Shown: positions 1 through 9,209 of the stretch, piece by piece
Numbering within the stretch: position 1 is the first letter of the stretch
Layout: every line of letters begins with the position of its first letter
DNA from: Sphingomonas mali NBRC 15500
GTDB taxonomy: Bacteria; Pseudomonadota; Alphaproteobacteria; Sphingomonadales; Sphingomonadaceae
DNA: 64,000 nt
Assembly: GCF_001598415.1 (NCBI RefSeq)
Contig: NZ_BCYX01000007.1
Location: 1 to 64,000, forward strand
Direction of reading: 5' to 3'
The notes under the pieces: generated by a model
Told to the model about the DNA's origin: nothing
Seen by the model: only the letters and a program-made list of their open reading frames with translations
The model's database searches: none
Program-made: the position numbers and the translations under genes

Positions 1-22
1 GGGGGGGGGGGGGGGGGGGGGG
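1..22. other. Homopolymer G run at the window edge
   Basis: The first 22 bases are all G. Nothing biological is evident in a run of this kind at the very end of a sequence. Poly-G at a contig end is a known artefact of two-colour sequencing chemistry, so it is probably not genomic. Confidence 0.7.
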
Positions 23-66
23 CATGCCTCGCAGAGAATTTCGCTTGGGGCACTGCCCCACCCCAA

Positions 67-88
67 CCCCTCCCCTGAAGGGGAGGGG
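67..88. repeat. Short perfect hairpin upstream of nadB
   Basis: Ten-base arms (67-76 and 79-88) are exact reverse complements, in a C-rich/G-rich motif. It lies about 20 bases before the nadB start. Similar pyrimidine-rich hairpins recur at 28049 and 44813, so it probably belongs to a dispersed small repeat, although it could also terminate an upstream transcript. Confidence 0.45.
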
Positions 89-108
89 CTAATGAAAGGA
101 AGGGGCTG

Positions 109-1695
109 TTGACCGACCCCCACAATGCCGACGTCCTGATCATCGGTTCCGGCGCCGCCGGGCTTACCGCCGCGCTCAACCTTGCCGACCGTTTCCGGGT
201 GACGGTGCTCGCCAAGGGCGGGCTCGCCGAGGGGTCGACCGCCTGGGCGCAGGGCGGCATCGCCGCGGTGCTCGAGCCGGGCGACACGTTCGAGAGCCAT
301 ATCGAGGACACGATGATCGCCGGCGCGGGGCTCAATGACCGCAAGACCGTCGAGTTCGTCGTCGAGAATGCGCCGCGCGCGATCGAGCGGCTGATCGAAC
401 TCGGCGTGCCGTTCAACAAGGAAGGCGGCGACCTCCATCTGACGCGCGAGGGCGGGCACAGCCACAGGCGTATCGTCCATGTCAACGACGCCACCGGCTG
501 GGCCGTTCAAGAAGCCCTGCTCCATGCCGCCCAGGCCCATGCCAACATCACGCTCGTCCCCGACATGGTGGTGGTCGACCTCGCCACCTCGAAGCACGAG
601 CAGCGTTATTCGGGCGCGGGCAATATCTGGGGCGTCTATGCGGTCAACCGCGCCACCGGCCGGGTCGAATTGTTCACTGCCAATGCGACGATCCTGGCGA
701 CCGGCGGGGCGGGGCGGACCTATCTGTTCTCGACCGCGCCGCGCGGGGCGACCGGCGACGGCATCGCCATGGCGTGGCGCGCCGGCTGCCGCATCTCCAA
801 CATGGAGATGATGCAGTTCCACCCGACCTGCCTCTACAATCTCGAGGTCAAGAATTTCCTGATCACCGAGGCGGTGCGCGGCGAGGGCGGGCAGCTCAAG
901 ATCCCGGAAACGGGCTATCGCTTCATGCCCGATTTCGATCCGCGCGCCGAACTCGCGCCGCGCGACATCGTGGCGCGCGCGATCGACCATGAGATCAAGC
1001 GGCTCGGCCTGGATTACGTCCATCTCGACATCAGTCACATGGGCGCGGAGTTCGTCACCCATCACTTCCCGACCATCTACGAGAAGCTCAAGGGCCTCGG
1101 TATCGACATGACCAGGGAGCCGATCCCGGTCGTGCCGGCGCAGCATTACACCTGCGGCGGGATCGTGATCGACTTGGACGGCCGTACCGACTTGCCGCAC
1201 CTTTATGCCGCCGGCGAATGCACCGAATCGGGGTTGCACGGCGCCAATCGCCTGGCCTCCAACTCGCTGCTCGAATGTTTCGTGTTCGGCGAAGCCTGCG
1301 CGCGGCACATCAATACGCATTGGGACGATTTGCCGCCGCCGCCGCCGATCCGGCCATGGGACGAAAGCCGCGTGACCGATTCGGACGAAGAGGTGGTGAT
1401 CAAGCAGAACTGGACCGAGATCCGCCGCTTCATGTGGAATTATGTCGGCATCGTCCGCACCACCAAAAGGCTCGAACGCGCCGCCCATCGGATCAAGATG
1501 CTGACCGGCGAGATCGAGGATTATTACGGCCATTTCCGGGTGACGCCCGACCTGATCGAGCTGCGCAATCTGCTCCAGACATCGGACCTGATCGTGCGCT
1601 CGGCGCTGCACCGCCACGAATCACGCGGGCTGCATTACACGCTCGATTATCCCGAAACTTTGCCGGTCGCCGCGGATACTGTGCTGGTCCCTTAA
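109..1695 (+). CDS. nadB: L-aspartate oxidase
   Basis: The 528-residue flavoprotein oxidises L-aspartate to iminoaspartate, the first step of de novo NAD synthesis. An N-terminal Rossmann motif (IIGSGAAGLTAAL) binds FAD. The succinate dehydrogenase/fumarate reductase fold follows, with the FHPT and GANRLASNSLLE segments typical of the family, then a helical C-terminal domain. The length matches characterised NadB proteins (about 530-540). The TTG start at 109 is preceded by a purine-rich ribosome binding site (AAGGAAGGGG). nadA and nadC are not adjacent within the window, so any operon partners would lie to the left. Confidence 0.95.
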   Translation: MTDPHNADVLIIGSGAAGLTAALNLADRFRVTVLAKGGLAEGSTAWAQGGIAAVLEPGDTFESHIEDTMIAGAGLNDRKTVEFVVENAPRAIERLIELGVPFNKEGGDLHLTREGGHSHRRIVHVNDATGWAVQEALLHAAQAHANITLVPDMVVVDLATSKHEQRYSGAGNIWGVYAVNRATGRVELFTANATILATGGAGRTYLFSTAPRGATGDGIAMAWRAGCRISNMEMMQFHPTCLYNLEVKNFLITEAVRGEGGQLKIPETGYRFMPDFDPRAELAPRDIVARAIDHEIKRLGLDYVHLDISHMGAEFVTHHFPTIYEKLKGLGIDMTREPIPVVPAQHYTCGGIVIDLDGRTDLPHLYAAGECTESGLHGANRLASNSLLECFVFGEACARHINTHWDDLPPPPPIRPWDESRVTDSDEEVVIKQNWTEIRRFMWNYVGIVRTTKRLERAAHRIKMLTGEIEDYYGHFRVTPDLIELRNLLQTSDLIVRSALHRHESRGLHYTLDYPETLPVAADTVLVP

Positions 1696-1836
1696 GGGAA
1701 TCCACGGATTCTCAGCGGGTTGGTTGCTCGCTCCACCGCTTTTCAGGTGCGGTTCATCGCGGAGACACTATATCAGGGATTCCGCAACAGGTTTCCTGCG
1801 ATACTCTCATCGTCGAGAAGAACATGGGCGGGGATC

Positions 1837-2943
1837 ATGGGTCGTTCTGTGAAGCGTTTCGGTAAAATAGCGTTGGGTGTAGTCGTCGGCCTCGCGATCG
1901 CGGGCTGCGTCTCCGATAGCCAGTCCAGCAGGGTCTCGCGCAGCCTCGCGCCGCCGGTGGCGTATGCGCCGCCGCGCGAAGTCGTGCAGCCGCTCCCGGC
2001 GCCCAAGCCGGCAGTGCTGGCGCCCGCCGCGCTGACCAATTTGGTGCCGTCGCTGACGCGCGATTTCGGCGGCAAGGTCGGCATCGCGGTGATGAGCATC
2101 GACGATGGCTGGACGGTCACCTCGAACGGCGATCTGAAATTGCCGCAGCAGAGCGTGTCGAAGCTGTGGGTAGCGATGACCGTGCTCGACCTGCGCGATC
2201 AGGGTAAGTTGACGCTCAACGATCCCTATACCGTGCGCAAGGACGATCTGACGCTGTTCCACCAGCCGATCGCCGCCCTGGTCAAGGATGACGGCTACAA
2301 GACCACGGTCGGCGAATTGCTGCAGCGTGCGCTGACGCAGAGCGACAATACCGCCAATGATTGCCTGTTGCGGCTTGCCGGCGGGCCGACCGCGGTGCGC
2401 GCCTTCCTGGCGAAGAAGGGGATCGCCGATATCCGCTTCGGACCGGGCGAGCGTTTGTTGCAGAGCTTCACCGCCGGGCTCGAATGGAAGCCGCAATATT
2501 CGACCGGCCGCTCGTTCGAGGCCGCGCGCGCGAAAATCCCCGCCTCGACCCGGATGGACGCGTTCGAACGCTATGTCGCCGATCCGCCCGACGGCGCCGC
2601 GCCGCGTGCGATCGTGACCGCGCTCGCCCGGCTGAAGAAAGGCGAATTGCTCTCGCCGGCCTCGACCCAATATCTGATGTCGACGATGGAATCCTCGCAT
2701 ACCGGCCGCCAGCGGCTGCGCGGCGCGGTTCCGGAAGGGTGGACCTTTGGGCACAAGACCGGAACCGGGCAGGATTTCAGCGGACGGACCGCCGGCTATA
2801 ACGATGTCGGCTTCCTGATATCGCCCAACGGCAAGGCCTATGCCATCGCGGTGATGATCGGCGACACGCCCAAGACCATCCCCCAACGCCAGCAATTGAT
2901 GCAGGCGGTCGTGCTGGGCGTGGTGACCAACCACCGTTGGTGA
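1837..2943 (+). CDS. Class A beta-lactamase-like serine hydrolase, lipoprotein
   Basis: This 368-residue protein starts at ATG 1837, which places a lipobox (AIAGC, Cys24) right after a hydrophobic stretch, so it should be a lipid-anchored periplasmic protein. A proline-rich linker (about residues 38-62) precedes the hydrolase domain. The serine beta-lactamase motifs are present: SVSK (Ser106/Lys109), SDN (169-171) and KTG (307-309). The ExxLN omega-loop motif of true class A enzymes is not recognisable; the nearest acidic residue is Glu205. It may therefore be a beta-lactamase-fold (Beta-lactamase2) protein without strong beta-lactamase activity. It is longer than classical class A enzymes (about 290). 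Confidence 0.82.
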   Translation: MGRSVKRFGKIALGVVVGLAIAGCVSDSQSSRVSRSLAPPVAYAPPREVVQPLPAPKPAVLAPAALTNLVPSLTRDFGGKVGIAVMSIDDGWTVTSNGDLKLPQQSVSKLWVAMTVLDLRDQGKLTLNDPYTVRKDDLTLFHQPIAALVKDDGYKTTVGELLQRALTQSDNTANDCLLRLAGGPTAVRAFLAKKGIADIRFGPGERLLQSFTAGLEWKPQYSTGRSFEAARAKIPASTRMDAFERYVADPPDGAAPRAIVTALARLKKGELLSPASTQYLMSTMESSHTGRQRLRGAVPEGWTFGHKTGTGQDFSGRTAGYNDVGFLISPNGKAYAIAVMIGDTPKTIPQRQQLMQAVVLGVVTNHRW

Positions 2944-2999
2944 TTTGACCGCAATCCCCGGGGCGCGGTCCGGCAAGGCCGCGCCCTATGGGCTGCTTC

Positions 3000-3692
3000 A
3001 TGAACGACGATCACGATTGGACGAGGCTCGCCGGCGAGCTCGATGCGCGCGGCTGGGCGATGTTGCCTGGGCTGCTCGATGCCGACAGCTGCGCGCGAAT
3101 TGCCGCCGGCTATGATGATCCGGCCCAGTTCCGCAGCCAGGTGGTGATGGCGCGGCACGGCTTTGGACGCGGCGAATATCGTTATTATCGCTACCCGCTG
3201 CCCGATCCGATCGTCGGGTTGCGCTCGGCGCTCTATCCGCGCCTCGCGCCCATCGCCAATCGCTGGCACGAGCGGCTCGGCCTGCCGACGCGCTTTCCCG
3301 CCGGCCATGCGGACTTCCTCGCGCGGTGCCACGAAGCGGGGCAGACGCGGCCGACGCCGTTGCTGCTGCGCTATGGACCCGGCGATTACAATTGCCTGCA
3401 TCAGGATCTGTACGGCGAGCACGTCTTCCCGCTCCAGGTCGCGATCCTGCTGTCGCGCCCGGGCGAGGATTTCACCGGCGGCGAATTCGGCCTGACCGAG
3501 CAGCGGCCGCGCATGCAGTCGCGGGTAGAGGTGGTGCCGCTAAGCCAGGGCGATGGGGTGGCGTTCGCGGTCAATCACCGGCCGGTTGCGGGCGGCCGCG
3601 GCGATTATCGCGTCGCAATGCGTCATGGCGTCAGCACGTTGCGGTCGGGGCGGCGTCATACGCTGGGGATCATCTTCCACGACGCGGCGTAG
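3000..3692 (+). CDS. 2OG-Fe(II) dioxygenase family protein
   Basis: The 230-residue protein has the hallmarks of a 2-oxoglutarate and iron(II)-dependent oxygenase. These are an HxD pair in CLHQDLYGE, the following strand ending in FTGGEF, and a distal histidine/arginine region near HGVSTLRSGRRHTLG. The family hydroxylates small molecules, proteins or nucleic acids; the substrate cannot be read here. ATG 3000 is preferred over the ATG four codons upstream because homologues begin close to the first helix; neither has a strong ribosome binding site. It stands alone between a beta-lactamase-like gene and polA. Confidence 0.75.
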   Translation: MNDDHDWTRLAGELDARGWAMLPGLLDADSCARIAAGYDDPAQFRSQVVMARHGFGRGEYRYYRYPLPDPIVGLRSALYPRLAPIANRWHERLGLPTRFPAGHADFLARCHEAGQTRPTPLLLRYGPGDYNCLHQDLYGEHVFPLQVAILLSRPGEDFTGGEFGLTEQRPRMQSRVEVVPLSQGDGVAFAVNHRPVAGGRGDYRVAMRHGVSTLRSGRRHTLGIIFHDAA

Positions 3693-3719
3693 CTGGAAGA
3701 GGGGTTGCACCTCCGCCTT

Positions 3720-3827
3720 CGTCACCCCGGCCTTGTGCCGGGGTCCAACGGGAGGCAGGCGTGAAGTAAGAGGTTCGAAAGCCCGCGCTGGAGGCGCATT
3801 GGACCCCGGAACAAGTCCGGGGTGACG
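3720..3827. repeat. Palindromic dispersed repeat, copy A
   Basis: Left arm 3720-3749 and right arm 3799-3827 are near-exact inverted repeats, each with its own internal hairpin (GTGCCGGGG / CCCCGG type). About 50 bases of unrelated sequence lie between them. The same arms occur at 8363-8453 and, inside a gene, at 10507-10594. This copy lies in the 245-base gap between the 2OG oxygenase and polA. Confidence 0.8.
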
Positions 3828-3937
3828 GTTGAGGTATTGGGCGAGGCGGTCGCCGCTGTCGGATTGGTCGAACGAATGTCCCTCCACCCATCCTAACCAT
3901 TTGTTCCGGCGCGCGCGGGGCGCTATCTCCTCCCGCG

Positions 3938-6721
3938 ATGCCTCATCTCTATCTCGTCGACGGTTCGGGCTATATCTTCCGCGCCTATCATCAGCTCCCG
4001 CCGCTGACCAACCGGCACGGTACGCCGGCGGGCGCGGTCTATGGCTATACGGCGATGCTGTGGAAGCTCGCCGACGCGCTCGACAAGGCGGAGGGGCCGA
4101 CCCATCTCGCGGTCGTGCTCGACAAGGGCTCGCACACCTTCCGCAACGATCTCTACGACAAGTACAAGGCGCAGCGTCCGCCGCCCCCCGAGGATTTGAT
4201 CCCGCAATTCCCGCTGATCCGCGAGGCGACCCGCGCCTTCTCGCTGCCGTGTATCGAGGAAGAGGGGTTCGAGGCCGACGACATCATCGCCACCTATACC
4301 TGCCGTGCGGTCGAGGCGGGGTGGGACGTCACCATCGTCAGTTCCGACAAGGACCTGATGCAGCTCATCCAGCCGGGTGTCGACATGCTCGACACGATGA
4401 AGAACGAACGGCGCGGCGCGGACTATGTCGAGACGAAGTTCGGCGTGCGACCCGACCAATTGGGCGATGTGCTGGCGCTGATGGGCGATGCAGTCGACAA
4501 CGTTCCCGGCGTGCCGGGGATCGGCGCCAAGACCGCGGCCAAGCTGATCGTCGAATATGGCAATCTCGACGCGGTGCTGGCCGCCGCGCCGGAGATGAAA
4601 CCCAGCAAGATGCGCGACAATCTGATCGAGCATGAGGCGATGGCCCGGCTGTCGCGCAAGCTGGTCGCGCTCCATGTCGACACGGCGGTGCCGCACACGC
4701 TCGACGAGCTCAAGCTCGACGGCATCCCGCCCGAGCCGTTGCGCGCCTTCCTCGAGGATCAGGGGTTCAAGACCCTGTTGTCGCGCATGGCCGCGCACGC
4801 CCCGGGCCGCGAGCAGCCCGATCCGGTCGCCGCGGCGGTCGCGACCGCCGGGCCGGTCACGCCCGATTTCATCGAGCTGCCGCCGGTCAATTGCGATGCC
4901 TATGAAACCGTGACGAGCATCGACCGGCTCGAGGCGTGGATCGCCGAAAGCCATGCCAGCGGCACGATCGCGATCGATACCGAAACCGATTCGCTCGACA
5001 GCATGGCGGCCAATCTGGTCGGCATCTGCCTCGCCACCGCGCCGGGGCGCGCTTGCTACATCCCGATTGGGCACAAGAGCAGCGACGACATGTTCGGCGA
5101 AGTCCCGCCGCAGCTGCCGCTGGCCGAGGTGGTTAGCCGGTTGAAGCCGCTGTTCACCGCGCCGGGCGTGCTCAAGATCGGGCACAATATCAAATACGAC
5201 ATCAACGTGCTGATCCGCCACGGCCTGCCGGTCTCGCCGATCGACGATACGATGGTGATGAGCTTCGATCTCGATGCCGGCCAGTCGCTCGCCGGTCACG
5301 GCATGGACGAGGTGGCGCATGCCGTGCTCGAACATAGCTGCATCAGCTTCAAGGACGTGACCGGCACCGGCAAGAAAGCGATCAGCTTTGCCCAGGTGCC
5401 GCTCGACCAGGCGACGCGCTATGGCGGCGAGGATGCCGACGTCACCTGGCGGCTATGGACCCGGTTCAAGCCGCGGCTGGCCTATGAAGGCGCGACCCGC
5501 GTGTACGAGATGGTCGACCGCCCGATCATCCCGGTCGTCGCCGCGATGGAGCGCGCCGGGATCAAGGTCGATCGCGACCAGCTCTCGCGCCTGTCGAGCC
5601 GTTTCGCGCAGGAAATGGTCCGGCTCGAGGAAGAGATCCAGGCCGAGGCCGGGCAGCCGTTCCAGATCGGATCGACCCAGCAGCTGGGCGCGATCCTGTT
5701 CGACAAGATGGGACTGAAGGGCGGCAAGAAGGGCAAGTCCGGCGCCTATTCGACCGACGTCACCGTGCTCGAGAAGATGAAGGCCGAGGGCGTGACGATC
5801 GCCGGGTTGGTGCTTGACTGGCGCCAGCTGTCCAAGCTCAAGTCGACCTATACCGACGCGCTCCAGCAGCAGATCGATCGCGACACCGGGCGCGTCCACA
5901 CCAGCTATTCGCTGACCGGCGCGCAGACCGGGCGCCTGTCCTCGACCGATCCAAACCTGCAGAACATCCCGATCCGCACCGAGATCGGGCGGCAGATCCG
6001 CGACGCTTTCGTGGCGGAACCCGGCAACGTGATCCTGGCGGCCGACTATTCGCAGATCGAACTGCGGCTGGCGGCGCACATGGCCGACGTGCCGCCGTTG
6101 CGCGACGCGTTCCTGCGCGGCGAGGACATCCACGCCGCGACTGCCAAGGAGCTGTTCGGCGAGGTCAATCGCGACACGCGCGGGCGCGCCAAGACGATCA
6201 ATTTCGCCATTCTCTACGGCATTTCGCGTTGGGGCCTCGCCGCCCGGCTGGAGATCGACGCGGACGAGGCGCAGGCAATGATCTCGCGCTATTTCGACCG
6301 CTTCCCCGGCATCTCGTCCTATATCAACGAGACGCTCGAGGGCGTGCGGCAGCGGGGCTATACCCAGACATTGTTTGGCCGAAAGACCTGGTTCCCCCAG
6401 ATCCGCGCGCCGATCCAGCACGTCCGCCAGGGGGCGGAACGCGCGGCGATCAACGCGCCGATCCAGGGCACCAGCGCCGACATCATCAAGCGCGCGATGG
6501 CGCGGATGGGACCGGCGCTGGCCGATGCCGGTCTGACCGGCACGAAAATGCTGCTCCAGGTCCATGACGAACTGGTGTTCGAAGTGCCCGAAAGCGAGGT
6601 CGAGGCGGCCAAGCCGGTGATCGAACGTGTCATGGCGACGGCGGCGGAGCCCGCGGTGCCGCTATCGGTGCCGCTCGCGGTCGAGATCGGCACCGGCGCC
6701 AGCTGGGGCGCGGCGCATTGA
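3938..6721 (+). CDS. polA: DNA polymerase I
   Basis: The 927-residue enzyme carries all three PolA activities. Residues 1 to about 290 form the 5' nuclease (MPHLYLVDGSGYIFRAYH, acidic EEGFEADD cluster, helix-hairpin-helix GVPGIGAKTAAKL). The 3'-5' exonuclease keeps its catalytic pair Asp347/Glu349 in IAIDTETDS, so proofreading should be active. The polymerase domain shows motif A (DYSQIELRLAAHM), motif B on the O helix (RAKTINFAILYG) and motif C (VHDELVFE). It acts in Okazaki-fragment processing and repair. The length equals the family norm (about 930). Confidence 0.98.
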   Translation: MPHLYLVDGSGYIFRAYHQLPPLTNRHGTPAGAVYGYTAMLWKLADALDKAEGPTHLAVVLDKGSHTFRNDLYDKYKAQRPPPPEDLIPQFPLIREATRAFSLPCIEEEGFEADDIIATYTCRAVEAGWDVTIVSSDKDLMQLIQPGVDMLDTMKNERRGADYVETKFGVRPDQLGDVLALMGDAVDNVPGVPGIGAKTAAKLIVEYGNLDAVLAAAPEMKPSKMRDNLIEHEAMARLSRKLVALHVDTAVPHTLDELKLDGIPPEPLRAFLEDQGFKTLLSRMAAHAPGREQPDPVAAAVATAGPVTPDFIELPPVNCDAYETVTSIDRLEAWIAESHASGTIAIDTETDSLDSMAANLVGICLATAPGRACYIPIGHKSSDDMFGEVPPQLPLAEVVSRLKPLFTAPGVLKIGHNIKYDINVLIRHGLPVSPIDDTMVMSFDLDAGQSLAGHGMDEVAHAVLEHSCISFKDVTGTGKKAISFAQVPLDQATRYGGEDADVTWRLWTRFKPRLAYEGATRVYEMVDRPIIPVVAAMERAGIKVDRDQLSRLSSRFAQEMVRLEEEIQAEAGQPFQIGSTQQLGAILFDKMGLKGGKKGKSGAYSTDVTVLEKMKAEGVTIAGLVLDWRQLSKLKSTYTDALQQQIDRDTGRVHTSYSLTGAQTGRLSSTDPNLQNIPIRTEIGRQIRDAFVAEPGNVILAADYSQIELRLAAHMADVPPLRDAFLRGEDIHAATAKELFGEVNRDTRGRAKTINFAILYGISRWGLAARLEIDADEAQAMISRYFDRFPGISSYINETLEGVRQRGYTQTLFGRKTWFPQIRAPIQHVRQGAERAAINAPIQGTSADIIKRAMARMGPALADAGLTGTKMLLQVHDELVFEVPESEVEAAKPVIERVMATAAEPAVPLSVPLAVEIGTGASWGAAH

Positions 6722-6763
6722 TCGATTCCGCGCTTGCCGGACGCATGGTTGAGGGGATGGCGC

Positions 6764-8329
6764 GTGTCGACTGACACTGCCGCCGCGCCGGTCGTGCCGC
6801 CGACCGGTCCGGCGGACGACCTTGCCGTGCTGGCCAAGGGCGGCCGGACCAATATCGGCGGGTTCGCGCTGCGGCTGGTCGCACGTCTGCCGTTCCTGTT
6901 CGTCGCGGGGCGGCTCTATGGACCGGATGCGGTCGGGCGGTTCGCGCTCGCGCTCGTGGTGGTCGAACTCGCCGCGTTAGTCGCGACATTGGGGCTCAAG
7001 CGCGGGCTGGCCCAGGCGCTGGCCACGACCGAGCGCCCGCATCCGCACGTCGTGTGGGACGGGATGGCGGTGGCGATGCTCGCTTCGACCATCGCCGGCG
7101 CGGTGCTGATCGCCTTGCCGCGCGTGATGTACCCGCATGGCGACATCACCCTGATCGAGCGGCTGTTGCCGTGCATCATCGTCGCCAGCGCCTGGTCCGA
7201 TGTCGCGCTCTCGGCGCTCGCTTTTCGCCATAACATCAAGGCGAGCGTGACCGCGCGCGCGGTGGTCGAGCCCTGGACGATCTCGATCGCCGCGCTCGGT
7301 TTCTATTTCATCAGCGCGCGCAATGGGCTGGTGCTCGCGTACATGCTGTCGATGGTCGCGGCGATGGTCGCCTCGCTGATCCCGCTGATCCGCAGCTACG
7401 GCCTGCCGCGCGGCTGGACGCCGCACGTCGCGCACGTGGCGACCTTGGCGCGGCGCAACGCGCCGCTGGCCGGCGCCGACGCGATCGAATGGGCGACGCG
7501 CAATGTCGACCGCTTCATCCTCGGCTTGCTGTTCCCGCCGGCGATCGTCGGCATCTATTACATGGCGCAACAGGTCGCCTCGCTGCCGCAAAAGCTCAAG
7601 ACCAGCTTCGATCCGATCCTGGGGCCGGTCATTGCCACCAGCCTGGCCCGCGACGACAAGGCGGCGATCGCCGACCAGGTGCGCCAGGTCGGCTTCTGGA
7701 TCATGGGGCTGCAGACTTGCCTGGCGCTGATGGGTTCGATCCCGGGCGAGGCAGTGATGGGGCTGGTCGGCAAGCAATTCGTCGCGGGCACTGCCGCGCT
7801 CGCTTTCCTGTTATGGGCGGAAGTGTTCGCCTCGACCGGCGCGGTCTGCGAATCGGCGCTGGTCTATATCGCGCGGCATCGCAACCTGATGATCTCGATC
7901 GGCGTGCTGGTGCTTCAGATCGTGCTGAGCTTCGCGCTGGTCGCGGTGATGCGATCGATCGACTGGGACCGCTCGATCCTGGCACGGTTCGGCACGCGCG
8001 ATTCGGTCCAGGGAGTGAGCGTCGCGATCGCCTTGTTTGTCGCGCTCAGCGTCGGGTCGGTGATCAAGTCCAATTTCCTCGCCCGGCTGTTGAAGGCGCG
8101 CGTGGCGGGGTGGCGCTGGTCGCTGCTCGGCGCCGCGGCGGTCGCGATCCTGGTCGGGATGGCGTTCACCTCGCTGCCCAAGCGCTATGAATGGATCGAG
8201 CTCTCGGTCGGCGAGCCCGCGATCATGGTGACCTATCTGTTCGTGCTGTGGAAATGGGCGTTCCGGCCCGAGGACCGGGCGTTGTTCAAGAAATTGCCCG
8301 GGGCGAGCGCCGCGGTACCCGCTAGCTGA
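6764..8329 (+). CDS. Polysaccharide/lipid flippase family membrane protein
   Basis: A 521-residue protein with roughly 12-14 hydrophobic segments, resembling the Wzx/MATE-like oligosaccharide flippases (FALRLVARLPFLFVAGRLYGPDAVGRFALALVVVE-type N-terminus, described in parts). Such proteins move lipid-linked sugars across the inner membrane. The GTG at 6764 is chosen because GAGGGG lies just upstream and the residues before it do not look like protein. It begins 42 bases after polA and could be co-transcribed. No glycosyltransferase genes are next to it, so the substrate is unknown. Confidence 0.78.
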   Translation: MSTDTAAAPVVPPTGPADDLAVLAKGGRTNIGGFALRLVARLPFLFVAGRLYGPDAVGRFALALVVVELAALVATLGLKRGLAQALATTERPHPHVVWDGMAVAMLASTIAGAVLIALPRVMYPHGDITLIERLLPCIIVASAWSDVALSALAFRHNIKASVTARAVVEPWTISIAALGFYFISARNGLVLAYMLSMVAAMVASLIPLIRSYGLPRGWTPHVAHVATLARRNAPLAGADAIEWATRNVDRFILGLLFPPAIVGIYYMAQQVASLPQKLKTSFDPILGPVIATSLARDDKAAIADQVRQVGFWIMGLQTCLALMGSIPGEAVMGLVGKQFVAGTAALAFLLWAEVFASTGAVCESALVYIARHRNLMISIGVLVLQIVLSFALVAVMRSIDWDRSILARFGTRDSVQGVSVAIALFVALSVGSVIKSNFLARLLKARVAGWRWSLLGAAAVAILVGMAFTSLPKRYEWIELSVGEPAIMVTYLFVLWKWAFRPEDRALFKKLPGASAAVPAS

Positions 8330-8362
8330 GCGATCTTGGAGCCGAATACGACTAAGCCGAAT

Positions 8363-8453
8363 CGTCACCCCGGCCTTGTGCCGGGGTCCAACTCTCCACC
8401 ACGGACTCCAGCCGTTGTTGCACGTTGGATGCCGGAACAAGTCCGGCATGACG
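8363..8453. repeat. Palindromic dispersed repeat, copy B
   Basis: Left arm 8363-8392 is identical to copy A's left arm over 30 bases, including the GTGCCGGGGTCCAA core. Right arm 8425-8453 is the inverted partner with a CATGACG variant. It sits between the convergent flippase and ankyrin genes. Confidence 0.8.
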
Positions 8454-8524
8454 GCTAAAGCTGATCGCAAACGATTTTGGCCGCGGCGCTGCCCCCTGCG
8501 GTCATTCCATCGGCCGCTACCGGT

Positions 8525-9136
8525 TCAACGAAGCGTCGGTCCCGAAACGCCGCGCTTGGGCGCAGCCGGGAGATCGGCGAACAGCTTGATCATGCCGGGA
8601 CTGCGCGCATCGCCATTGGCGTAATCGCGCGCCGATTTGCCCGCCATGTAATCGCGCCTGTCGGGGTCGGCGCCGCCCTCGATCAGGTCGCGCGCCATCT
8701 GTTCGTCGCGGCGCAGCACTGCCTTGATCAGCGGGGTCTGTCCGCCATCGCCCGCCAAATTGGGGTTGGCCTTGTTCTTGAGCAGGATCGGAATCAGGTC
8801 GCCATAGCCGCGGTCGACCGCAACCAGCAGCGGCGTGTCGCCCTGGCGGTTCTTGATATTGGGATTGGCGCCCTTGGCGAGCAGATACGACAGATAGCGC
8901 GAATCGTCGCGGCGGACGACGATGTGCAGCGCGCCTTCGCCGGTCGACGGGTCCTGGGTGTCGATGATGCGCGACCCCGGCTTGGCCAGGATCGATTCGA
9001 CGTCGTTGCCCTTGTCGTTCTTGACCGCGTCGAGGAATTGATAGCCGGGCGAGCCGCTGGCGAGCTGCGCCGCGGCGGGTAGGGCGGTGACGGCCAGCGC
9101 GCCGGCAAGCGCGATGCGGGAAAGTCGTGCGATCAT
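8525..9136 (-). CDS. Ankyrin-repeat periplasmic protein
   Basis: From ATG 9136 the product is 203 residues with a clear signal peptide (ARLSRIALAGALAVTALPAAAQ). Three to four ankyrin repeats follow, recognisable by EGALHIVVRRDDSRYLSYLL, QGDTPLLVAVDRGYGDLIPILL and GQTPLIKAVLRRDEQMARDLIE. It should be a periplasmic protein-protein interaction module; the partner is unknown. A much longer upstream reading frame exists but lacks a signal sequence and overlaps the divergent SCO promoter region, so it is not used. Confidence 0.85.
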   Translation of the reverse strand: MIARLSRIALAGALAVTALPAAAQLASGSPGYQFLDAVKNDKGNDVESILAKPGSRIIDTQDPSTGEGALHIVVRRDDSRYLSYLLAKGANPNIKNRQGDTPLLVAVDRGYGDLIPILLKNKANPNLAGDGGQTPLIKAVLRRDEQMARDLIEGGADPDRRDYMAGKSARDYANGDARSPGMIKLFADLPAAPKRGVSGPTLR

Positions 9137-9209
9137 GATCTGGTGCCCTGCGGGAAAAGTCGGGATCAACTTGCGTAGCCGACCGTAAAAGATCAAGGCT
9201 GGCGCTGCG

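Noticed and set aside
1807-2976. 389-codon open frame opposite the beta-lactamase-like gene
   Set aside because: Low-complexity Arg/His/Gly-rich translation, antisense to a gene with clear motifs.
3923-5335. 470-codon open frame opposite polA, and a similar one at 5453-6565
   Set aside because: Both are antisense shadows of an intact, motif-complete DNA polymerase I; no start signal or recognisable protein.
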